Source of the DNA: JANPLG01 sp964609085
Lineage (GTDB): Bacteria; Armatimonadota; SYMT01
Length of the DNA: 43,580 nt
Assembly: GCA_964609085.1 (NCBI GenBank)
Contig: CAZSRZ010000037.1
Location: forward strand, 1 to 43,580
Direction of reading: 5' to 3'
Shown: positions 24,456 to 31,373 of the stretch, one piece after another
Position numbering within the stretch: the stretch's first letter is position 1
Layout of the letters: each line of letters starts with the position of its first letter
Made by a program: the position numbers and the translations under genes
The notes under the pieces: generated by a model
Told to the model about the DNA's origin: nothing
Databases searched by the model: none
Seen by the model: only the letters and a program-made list of their open reading frames with translations

Positions 24456-26417
24456 TCACTTGCCGCTCGTCAGCACGGTGCTGCGCCGGATGCTCCGCCA
24501 TCGGTTACCGTCTCGCCACATCACATGCGTCTGGAATGAGGCGCCGCGGACGGCGGTAATCTGGATGCTGGCGGGATCGATGTCCGGATCTGCCGACCGA
24601 CCCAGCCGCAGCCACCACCTACCGAGCCCCGGGTCTCCCGCAGTGCCCGGTCCGGCAAGCTTGTGCATCTCGCCGATCTCGTTCACCACCTGGTTGCTGA
24701 CCGTATTGAGGTAGCTGTAGTCCACGGCGACCGTCTTCTCAGCGTCCATATTGTTGAACAGCAGGTAACCGCCAGCCACCGGGAAGTACTGCTGAGCGCC
24801 GAGCGTCGGCAACCCCAGCGCACGCACGTAGTTCGAGTACGGCTTGAACGAGGCGACGCCGAAATCGTTGTAGGTGCGGTAGTAGATCCGCACGTGACGG
24901 CCGGCGGGGTTCATGTAGCGGGGGCTACCCCCGATCGATGCCGGCGGGCTCCACATGGGGATGTTGTTCGCCGCGTCGTGGCGGAGGTGAATCACCCCGG
25001 CGGAGTAGTCGATCGTGCCGTTAGTATCCGAAACACCGGGCAGCGGCGTCGTCCCGGGGCGCTGCAGCGTGCGGCTGTCGATCATCAGTCCGGTTTCGAT
25101 ATCGACGACGACGAGGTCGATGCTGGGGCTGCCGGGCCGCGCCGGCCCAGAGGCACCCGCCGGATAGTTGCGGATCAGGCCCTGGTACTCCAGCCCGGCG
25201 GTCACTGAGCCGGAGCCGCTGAGGTTGATGATGTCTTCCACATCCCCCACGCGCTTGATGCGGACCGTGGCGAGCTTGATGGCGTGCATCCGGTTGGGAC
25301 CGCTGGCGAGGCCGTCGATCACGTCCAGCGGGATCGTTTCGTCCTGCCGCATGATCATCCAGTCGTCCACGTCGTAGTCGACGCGGGCTGTGAGGCCGCG
25401 AGCCGACTGGCTGGGCAGCGGGATGGAGGCGCCGAGCGGATTGAACCCGAGCAGCCCGAAGATCGTGTCGTAGACCTTGAATTCGTACGGGTCAGCCCCG
25501 AAGGCGGTGGCCAGCGGAATCTGGGTGTAGCGCCGAAAGAGGAAGTCGCTGCCGGGATCCAGTTGCGCCGCCCCGGGGAGAGGGGTGAACGGACAGTTCG
25601 GAGGCTGCGGCGTGCCGCCGAACAGGCTGTAGGTGATGCGCTGATTCGGTGTCGCGTTCGAGGCGATGTAGACGCAGTTGTTCGGGGGTGACTGCCCCAC
25701 GGTGTCCGGCCCGGTGTGGTAGCTGAACTCGATCTTGAAGGTCCGCTCGTAGGGGGCCGAGAGGAAGTAGAGTTCGTTCCTGCTGTAGCTGACCCCGTAG
25801 CCGAACACGCCGAGCGCGGTCAGATCGTCCCAGTTGTCGTCCGTCGGTGGGTCCTGGAAGACGACTCGCTGAAGAGGGGTGCCGCTGTGGCAGGAGATGC
25901 CGGCGGCGGCCCCGCCCATCGGCTGGGCCGAGTAGATCGGGCTGTAGAGGACGTGGTAGAGCGAGACGGTCTCACCCGTGAGAGCGAAGTTCACGGTCGG
26001 CGGCGGCACGCGGAAGCTCTCGCCCTGGACGTAGCGCGCGGCGTTGATGTAGGAGAAGCGCGGATCGTCGGGCAGCGGACCGGAGTAGCCGGCGATGGTG
26101 TTGTCGGTGTACGGCCGCGGCACCAGCAGATCGCCGGGGAGGATGCCGAGCCGGATCTGACCGGTGGCGGGATCGATGCCCGAGATCCCCAGCGGCAGGT
26201 TCTCCGCGAACTTCCGCGCTGAATCCTCGTTTCGGCGGACAAGGGCGTCCGCCAGGACAGTGTTGGCGCTGTGGTTGATCGCGACGAACCCCTCGGGGAA
26301 GAGGCGGACAATGGCGAAAATCCCAAAGATCAGGATCACGAGGACGACGAGGATTTCCGCCAGCGAGAAACCCCGCCGCGTTCTCATCCCAGCTTGTTGG
26401 ATCAGCCGAAATCGCAT
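24456..26417 (-). CDS. Oversized PilV-like minor pilin (653 aa)
   Basis: Prepilin signal TRRG cleaved before FSLAEILVVLVILIFGIFAIVRLFPEG, with Glu5. The (I/V)RLFP(E/V)G continuation is typical of PilV-type minor pilins, which are usually 150-250 aa; here about 600 residues follow the helix. That part is beta-rich, with repeated stretches of the form GxIxLxx then VxVxYxY, for example TIDYSAGVIHLRHD followed by HVRIYYRTYND, and GGYLLFNN followed by VAVDYSYLN. An upstream start would add 10 residues; the ATG at 26417 is favoured by an excellent ribosome site (GGAGAGGTGA, 7 nt away). It follows the small prepilin by 48 bp. Probable role: part of a minor-pilin complex that starts fibre assembly. 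Confidence 0.82.
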   Translation of the reverse strand: MRFRLIQQAGMRTRRGFSLAEILVVLVILIFGIFAIVRLFPEGFVAINHSANTVLADALVRRNEDSARKFAENLPLGISGIDPATGQIRLGILPGDLLVPRPYTDNTIAGYSGPLPDDPRFSYINAARYVQGESFRVPPPTVNFALTGETVSLYHVLYSPIYSAQPMGGAAAGISCHSGTPLQRVVFQDPPTDDNWDDLTALGVFGYGVSYSRNELYFLSAPYERTFKIEFSYHTGPDTVGQSPPNNCVYIASNATPNQRITYSLFGGTPQPPNCPFTPLPGAAQLDPGSDFLFRRYTQIPLATAFGADPYEFKVYDTIFGLLGFNPLGASIPLPSQSARGLTARVDYDVDDWMIMRQDETIPLDVIDGLASGPNRMHAIKLATVRIKRVGDVEDIINLSGSGSVTAGLEYQGLIRNYPAGASGPARPGSPSIDLVVVDIETGLMIDSRTLQRPGTTPLPGVSDTNGTIDYSAGVIHLRHDAANNIPMWSPPASIGGSPRYMNPAGRHVRIYYRTYNDFGVASFKPYSNYVRALGLPTLGAQQYFPVAGGYLLFNNMDAEKTVAVDYSYLNTVSNQVVNEIGEMHKLAGPGTAGDPGLGRWWLRLGRSADPDIDPASIQITAVRGASFQTHVMWRDGNRWRSIRRSTVLTSGK

Positions 26418-26424
26418 CACTCGA

Positions 26425-26434
26425 TCACCTCTCC
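26425..26434 (-). promoter_or_regulatory. Ribosome binding site fixing the V-like pilin start
   Basis: GGAGAGGTGA lies 7 nt before the ATG at 26417. It sits inside the longer open frame, so it argues for the shorter protein. Confidence 0.7.
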
Positions 26435-26465
26435 CGAGGCCGCCCAAAACGGCGGCGGAAACCGC

Positions 26466-27197
26466 CTATGGCTTGGGAGCGACCTGCCAGGGGTAGAGAC
26501 CGTCCGGTCCAGGCCACTGGGCCACCTTCTCGGCGGGGATCTGCTGCACCTGTCCGCCGAGGAACCCAACGACTGCCATGCGGCCCTTGCCCACGTTGCC
26601 GGCGGCGTCCGCATCGGCGGGGAGCAGGTCCACCACCACGACCGTGTTGTCCGGCGGATTCTTGTAGACGAGCTGGCGGTTGTCGTCCGCGATGCCGGCC
26701 GCCCCGACCGTCCACTTGCGGCTGTAATTCAGGTAGAAGGAGCCGAACTTGGAGCGGGGCTTCACCTGCATGTCGTAGCTGTCAAATCGCGGGAAGGAGA
26801 GGGTCCGGCCATAGGCGTCGATGGCGGCCGCGCCCGTCATCGGGTTGGTGGGCTGCACCAGGCTGGAGTCGTTCTTCAACTCATTCGGAAGGAAGGGATC
26901 GACGAAGATCGACTTGTCCTTCACGTAGTTGGGGAAGAGCCGGGGCTCCAGGGGACCGCCGTCGTAGGAGACGCCGTAGAGGGCATCCGGGAAGACCCCG
27001 TGGTCATCCTTGTACATGTGCAGGGCCTGGATGATGGACTTGATGTTGGACGCGCTCTGCCCCATCCGCGCGTTATGCGCCATGCCGCCGAAGACTGGGA
27101 AAAGTAGCGCAACGAGGATGGCGATGATCGCGATGACGGTCAGCAACTCGATGAGCGTAAAGCCGCGGCGGACGGCAGGCCTTGGTCGGCGGTTCAT
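26466..27197 (-). CDS. Type IV prepilin (243 aa)
   Basis: The leader NRRPRPAVRRG is cleaved before FTLIELLTVIAIIAILVALLFPVF, a textbook class III signal with Glu5. The helix continues into NARMGQSASNIKSIIQALHMYKDDHG, the style of short pilins/pseudopilins (the FTLIELL plus 'Y..DHG.FP' type). The C-terminal domain has few cysteines and no visible disulphide loop. It is the only normal-sized prepilin in the window, so it could be the major pilin or a FimU-like first minor pilin. Its location, directly before the V/W/X-like genes, fits FimU, while its place just after pilD fits a major pilin; the sequence cannot decide. The ATG has GGAG 9 nt upstream. A structured 169-bp leader precedes it. Confidence 0.88.
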   Translation of the reverse strand: MNRRPRPAVRRGFTLIELLTVIAIIAILVALLFPVFGGMAHNARMGQSASNIKSIIQALHMYKDDHGVFPDALYGVSYDGGPLEPRLFPNYVKDKSIFVDPFLPNELKNDSSLVQPTNPMTGAAAIDAYGRTLSFPRFDSYDMQVKPRSKFGSFYLNYSRKWTVGAAGIADDNRQLVYKNPPDNTVVVVDLLPADADAAGNVGKGRMAVVGFLGGQVQQIPAEKVAQWPGPDGLYPWQVAPKP

Positions 27198-27292
27198 AGG
27201 TTCTTACTCCGGCTCGGTTTCCTAGTGGCAGACGCCCTGGGTAGAAGCAATGTTCCGGTCCGACGCCGGCCCCACGGGACTGCTGGACGCAA

Positions 27293-27314
27293 GGAACGCT
27301 ATCGGATCCGTTCC
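27293..27314. repeat. Hairpin in prepilin leader (GGAACG/CGTTCC)
   Basis: A 6-bp inverted repeat with a 10-nt loop about 95 nt upstream of the prepilin ATG. It is adjacent to a second hairpin at 27319-27337, so the leader between pilD and the prepilin gene can fold into two stems. Confidence 0.45.
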
Positions 27315-27318
27315 AGAT

Positions 27319-27337
27319 GGAGGGGCAATTCCCCTCC
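27319..27337. repeat. GGAGGGG/CCCCTCC hairpin between pilD and prepilin gene
   Basis: A perfect 7-bp stem with a 5-nt loop (CAATT), 30 nt past the pilD stop. The overlapping string GGGCAATTCC (27323-27332) is identical to one beside the hairpin upstream of pilM (5261-5270). No U-tract follows, so it is not a classical terminator. Confidence 0.6.
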
Positions 27338-27366
27338 CCGAATCGCACACTGTGGATGGCGGGCGG

Positions 27367-28788
27367 CTAATCCCAGAGCAACCCGCGGAGCGCCCCGGAA
27401 GAGAGCAGCAGGACAGACCGGCAGTACCACTCCACGATCGGGCGCCCGACGAGCATGGCGACGAAGGTGCCCATCACCAGATATGGGCCAAAGGGAATGA
27501 AGCGCGGCCCGGGGTCGCCCTCGGCGAAAAGCTCGTCCATCGCCGGGAGCCACTCTTTGTCGCCCCGGAGCCAGCCGGTGACCCCCACCCGGATGAGCGC
27601 CGCGCCAAGCAGGATTCCGGCCATCGCGACGCCGACGGCCAACCCCGGATTCGCTTGTCCCCGGGCGAGTCCAAACCAGATTCCACCCAGAATCGCCCAC
27701 GTCCCCATCACGGTGACCAGCCGCCCCCAGCGGCTGGGGCCGGGGAGGATCGGGATGCCGCCCGCCTCCGTCTCAGGCTCGTCGTGCGTGGCGCCCGCCG
27801 GGCCCCCGTCCTTTGCTTCAAAGCCCGCTGTTTCGGTGGTCGCTGCTTCGGCGGTCGCTGTTTCGGCGGTCGGGGACGGGGAGGCCGTGGATTGGGCTGC
27901 CTCCGAGGTGGCCGCCCAGGGCGTCAGCTCAGGCTCGAGAGCCTCCCCCTGCCGGGTATCGGGCGCGCCCTCCGGCGGCAGGCTCTCCGCCGGCCCGGGG
28001 GCGGTTGCCAGGGCTGCGGCGTGCTCGGCCCGGTAGGCGATGATCAGACCCGCCAGTCCGCCGACGGTCCCCAGCGCCACGGCGACGAGAAACGCCAGCA
28101 GCAGGAGCGGCCACGGGGTGAGGAAGGCGCCCATCGCCGCCATGAGGAGCGAATCGCCGGCTCCCATGGCTTCCTTCCCGATGAGGGCGGTGGTCAGTGT
28201 GGCGAATTGCCAGAGCAGGTAGAACCCGAGCAACCCCATCCAGATCGAGACCGGGATCGGCGCGGACCAGGGCGACCCCGGGATCGGCTGCCAGAGCGGG
28301 TGATGCCCTCGACTGATGAGAAAGATGTCCCTGCCCACGGCCGCGAGGAAGGCGATGAGGACGATCAGGTCGGGAATCTGGTAGTGCTCCAGATCAATGA
28401 AGAAGACCGCGATGAGCGCGGCCGCGAAGGCACACCCCAGGAAGGGAGACCAGGTGCGCTCCAGGTCACCGAACTGATCCGGGGCAAACATGCCGTAGCG
28501 CACGTAGATCAGCGCGAAGATGGCGGCGGTAAAGAACTCCACCCAGAAGTAGCGCCAGGAGAACTTCTCACCGCAATAGCGGCAGCGGCTCCGGTACCAG
28601 AGCTGGCTCACGAGCGGGATCATGTCCGGCAGAAAACTCAGCCGGTGACCGCAGGCGGGGCAATGCGAAGGCGGATCGGAGAGGGACGCGCCTCGGGGCA
28701 ATCGCCAGATGCAGACGTTGAGAAAGCTTCCGACGATTGCCCCGAACACGAACGCCGTGAATGTCCAATAGGCGGACCAGAAGTCCAA
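27367..28788 (-). CDS. pilD: PilD prepilin peptidase/N-methyltransferase, extended
   Basis: 473 aa; the usual length is about 250-290. It is an integral inner-membrane aspartyl protease that removes prepilin leaders and methylates the new N-terminus. The start GSFLNVCIWRLPRG (20-33) is diagnostic. Two CxxC pairs (C43/C46 and C69/C72) form the zinc-type element of the methylase domain. Catalytic aspartates are D132 in FFIDLEHYQIPD and D212 in the GxGD motif GAGD. Residues about 255-350 are an Ala/Thr/Glu/Pro-rich hydrophilic insert, followed by two extra membrane helices (about 357-400) before the canonical C-terminal IPFGPYL (431-437). The start codon is TTG with GGAAGG 9 nt upstream; no ATG lies near the conserved N-terminus. 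It is 18 bp after pilC. Confidence 0.94.
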   Translation of the reverse strand: MDFWSAYWTFTAFVFGAIVGSFLNVCIWRLPRGASLSDPPSHCPACGHRLSFLPDMIPLVSQLWYRSRCRYCGEKFSWRYFWVEFFTAAIFALIYVRYGMFAPDQFGDLERTWSPFLGCAFAAALIAVFFIDLEHYQIPDLIVLIAFLAAVGRDIFLISRGHHPLWQPIPGSPWSAPIPVSIWMGLLGFYLLWQFATLTTALIGKEAMGAGDSLLMAAMGAFLTPWPLLLLAFLVAVALGTVGGLAGLIIAYRAEHAAALATAPGPAESLPPEGAPDTRQGEALEPELTPWAATSEAAQSTASPSPTAETATAEAATTETAGFEAKDGGPAGATHDEPETEAGGIPILPGPSRWGRLVTVMGTWAILGGIWFGLARGQANPGLAVGVAMAGILLGAALIRVGVTGWLRGDKEWLPAMDELFAEGDPGPRFIPFGPYLVMGTFVAMLVGRPIVEWYCRSVLLLSSGALRGLLWD

Positions 28789-28806
28789 AGAGGATGGCCT
28801 TCCCGC

Positions 28807-30084
28807 CTATTCGGACGTAGTAGCGCCGCCGCTCTTCGTGTCCGAGTCGCCACCAGAGAGCGATTGGATGATCGTGACCATCGGCATGAACATGGCGACG
28901 ACGATGAAGCCGACGCACCCGCCGAGGAACACGATCATCACCGGCTCGATGGCGGCGGTGAGACTCTCCAGCGCGGCTTCGACTTCACTCTCGTAGAACT
29001 CCGCCACCTTGGTGAGCATCGAGTCGAGGGCACCGGACTCCTCGCCGATGCTGATCATCTGGACGACCATCGGCGGGAAGAGACGACTCCGCCGCAGCGG
29101 CTCGCCGATCCGTTCTCCTTCTCGGATGCGGGCTCGACCATTCATGATCGCCTCGGAGAGGATCTCATTGTCGACCGTGCCGGCAACGGTTTCCATCGCC
29201 TGGAGGATCGGGACGCCGGAGACGAGCAGGGTGCTGAGCGTCCGGGCGAACCGGGCGACAGCGATCTTGTGGTTGAGCGGACCGAAGACCGGCACCTTGA
29301 GCTTGAAACGGTCGTAGAGCCGCTTGCCGAACTTCGTGCGCACGAACATCTTGAACGCGAAGACGAGGATTACGATGACGATGGCGGTGATGACCTGTCT
29401 CCAGGGGGCGCCCTTGATCAGGAAGTCGCTGAAGTTCTTCAGGATGACCGTCATGATCGGGAACTTGTCGTCGGTGATCCCAAGTTCGCGGAACAGCTTG
29501 AAGAACCCGGGGACGATGAAGGTGCAGAGACCAAGCACGATCGCGACGGCCACCACAAACACGATGGTGGGATAGGTCATCGCAGACTTGACCTTGCGGC
29601 GCAGGTAGACGTCCTTCTCCAGGAAGAAGGAGAGGCGCTGCAGGGATTCTTCCAGCACGCCGCCGACCTCGCCCGCGCGGACCAACCCGATGAAGAGGTT
29701 GCTGAAGACCCGAGGATACTTGCTCATCGACTTGGAGAGCGAGTTTCCGGCCTCGACCTCGGCCTGGATGTCCGCAGTGATGCGGCGGAGGCGGGTGCTC
29801 TGACACTGCTCCTGGAGGACCGAGAGGCAGCGGACGAGCGAAACACCCGCGTCGATCATGGTCGAGAACTGGCGGCAGTAGATGGAGAGCTCGGTGAGCT
29901 TCACCGTGCCGCGGATGGGTGCCTGCTGGCCGGCTTTCTTGGCTGCTTTGGCCTGCTTGACCTTGACGACCTGGTATCCCTGGTCCCGCAGGGCGCGGAC
30001 GGCGGCGGACTGATTCTCCGCCTCCTTGACCTGAGTAACGATTTTCCCCGACTGGTCCTTCAGGGTGAACTGGAATGTGGGCAC
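28807..30084 (-). CDS. pilC: PilC, type IV pilus inner-membrane platform protein
   Basis: 425 aa from a GTG start. PilC is the polytopic platform turned by PilB and PilT. It begins PTFQFTLKDQSGKIV, the conserved opening of the family, and contains two T2SSF domains: the first (about 65-195) has YCRQFSTMIDAGVSL, LRRKVKSAMTYP and a membrane helix; the second (about 270-400) has FARTLSTLLVSGVPILQAM, MISIGEESGALDSML and the final helices ending near VAMFMPMVTI. The GTG is preferred over an upstream start that would add 39 Arg/Ala/Gln-rich residues and overlap pilT, because AAGGAG lies 6 nt before the GTG and the family N-terminus starts exactly there. The tail is Gly/Ser/Asp-rich. It sits between pilT and pilD. 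Confidence 0.95.
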   Translation of the reverse strand: MPTFQFTLKDQSGKIVTQVKEAENQSAAVRALRDQGYQVVKVKQAKAAKKAGQQAPIRGTVKLTELSIYCRQFSTMIDAGVSLVRCLSVLQEQCQSTRLRRITADIQAEVEAGNSLSKSMSKYPRVFSNLFIGLVRAGEVGGVLEESLQRLSFFLEKDVYLRRKVKSAMTYPTIVFVVAVAIVLGLCTFIVPGFFKLFRELGITDDKFPIMTVILKNFSDFLIKGAPWRQVITAIVIVILVFAFKMFVRTKFGKRLYDRFKLKVPVFGPLNHKIAVARFARTLSTLLVSGVPILQAMETVAGTVDNEILSEAIMNGRARIREGERIGEPLRRSRLFPPMVVQMISIGEESGALDSMLTKVAEFYESEVEAALESLTAAIEPVMIVFLGGCVGFIVVAMFMPMVTIIQSLSGGDSDTKSGGATTSE

Positions 30085-30090
30085 GTTGGG

Positions 30091-30096
30091 CTCCTT
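30091..30096 (-). promoter_or_regulatory. Ribosome binding site fixing the pilC GTG start
   Basis: AAGGAG with a 6-nt spacer to GTG at 30084. It decides against the longer pilC reading that would overlap the end of pilT. Confidence 0.75.
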
Positions 30097-30130
30097 GTGG
30101 GCCGAACCGGGAGGGAGATGCCTGTAGGGT

Positions 30131-31318
30131 TTATGACGACGGCCTTGCGCCGCCTGTTCCGCCGCCGGACGGGCCCATGCCCGTGCCTGCTGTCGCGCCA
30201 CCGCTGATCATCTTCTTCAACTCTTCCGGCTGCATCGCTCGGGTGATCGCATCGTCGTAGGTGATCTGGCCCTTCGCGTACATGTCGCGCAGACACTGAT
30301 CCATCGTCTGCATCCCGAGCTGGTTGCTGATCTGGATCATCGAGTTGATCTGGTGCGACTTGCCTTCGCGGATGAGGTTCCGGATGGCGGGCGAGGCGAG
30401 CATGATCTCGAGGGCGCAGATGCGTCCCGGCTGATTGGCCCGCCGCAGGAGTTGCTGCACCACCACGCCTTCCAGGTTGTTGGAGAGCTGAATGCGGATT
30501 TGCTCCTGCTGGCCCGGAGGGAAGACGTCGACGATGCGGTCGACCGTCTGGGATGCGCTGTTGGTGTGGAGCGTAGCGAAGACGAGGTGGCCCGTTTCCG
30601 CCGCGGTCACGGCCAGTTGCATGGTCTCGTGATCGCGCATCTCGCCCACCAGGATCACGTCCGGGTCTTCGCGGAGGGCGCTCTTGAGCGCCGCGGCGAA
30701 GCTTTTCGTGTCCATTCCCAGTTCGCGCTGGGCGACCACGCTGTACTTGTGCGGGTGAACAAACTCGATCGGGTCCTCAATGGTGAGGATGTGCTCGCTG
30801 CGTGCGGAGTTGATCTCATTGACCATGGCGGCAAGGCTGGTGGACTTGCCGGACCCGGTCGGACCGCAGACGAGGATCAGGCCGCGAGGCTTGTCGCACA
30901 GCACCTTCAGCGAACTTGGCAGGCCGAGATCTTCGAGTGTGGGGACCACCTGGGGGATGCGCCGCAGGGCTCCGGCAAGGTTGCCGCGCTCGCGGAAAAC
31001 GTTGACCCGGAAGCGGGCGACGCGCGGCACCTGGTAGGACAGGTCCAGTTCCAGGGTGCTCTCAAACTTCTGAATCTGCTCGTCCGAGAGGATGTCGTAC
31101 ATCATCCGCTGCGAGTCCTGGGGCGTCACCCGCTCGTAAGGGGCCGGGCGGAGGTGCCCGTCGACACGGATGACGGGGGGCACACCCACGGTCATGTGCA
31201 GGTCCGAGCCCTGCCACTCCACAACGAGCCGGAGCAGGTCGTCGATGTGCGCCTCGTCGAGAGGCAGCGTGCGCGGTCCCCTCGCGGGGGGAGTTTGGCC
31301 GGGGGTCTGTTCGGACAC
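30131..31318 (-). CDS. pilT: PilT, pilus retraction ATPase
   Basis: 395 aa from GTG, with AGGGA about 6 nt upstream. PilT is a hexameric cytoplasmic ATPase that depolymerises pili. Motifs in order: N-terminal GSDLHMTVGVPPVIRVDG (37-54), Walker A GPTGSGKST (152-160), Asp box ILTIEDPIEFVH (177-188), Walker B DVILVGEMRD (220-229), His box ATLHTNSA (248-255) and the PilT-specific AIRNLIREGK (311-320) needed for retraction. About 25 residues of Pro/Arg-rich N-terminal extension and a Gly/Ser-rich tail (about 375-395) are unusual. Presence of a true PilT argues for a retractable T4aP rather than a type II secretion system. It follows pilB by 55 bp. Confidence 0.97.
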   Translation of the reverse strand: MSEQTPGQTPPARGPRTLPLDEAHIDDLLRLVVEWQGSDLHMTVGVPPVIRVDGHLRPAPYERVTPQDSQRMMYDILSDEQIQKFESTLELDLSYQVPRVARFRVNVFRERGNLAGALRRIPQVVPTLEDLGLPSSLKVLCDKPRGLILVCGPTGSGKSTSLAAMVNEINSARSEHILTIEDPIEFVHPHKYSVVAQRELGMDTKSFAAALKSALREDPDVILVGEMRDHETMQLAVTAAETGHLVFATLHTNSASQTVDRIVDVFPPGQQEQIRIQLSNNLEGVVVQQLLRRANQPGRICALEIMLASPAIRNLIREGKSHQINSMIQISNQLGMQTMDQCLRDMYAKGQITYDDAITRAMQPEELKKMISGGATAGTGMGPSGGGTGGARPSS

Positions 31319-31373
31319 GTTAGTCCCTTTCGGATTTGGAGACGGCTGCTGCTGAGTCCCGGTGCATGCTTGG

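Noticed and set aside
1..27197. Type II secretion system rather than type IV pili
   Set aside because: A true PilT with AIRNLIREGK plus PilM/N/O in order indicate a retractable type IV pilus; no GspL/GspM/GspC set is present.
27198..27292. Sigma-54-type promoter before the prepilin gene (CGGACCG then ATTGCT on the minus strand)
   Set aside because: The GG-to-GC distance is one base too long and several -24 box positions mismatch.
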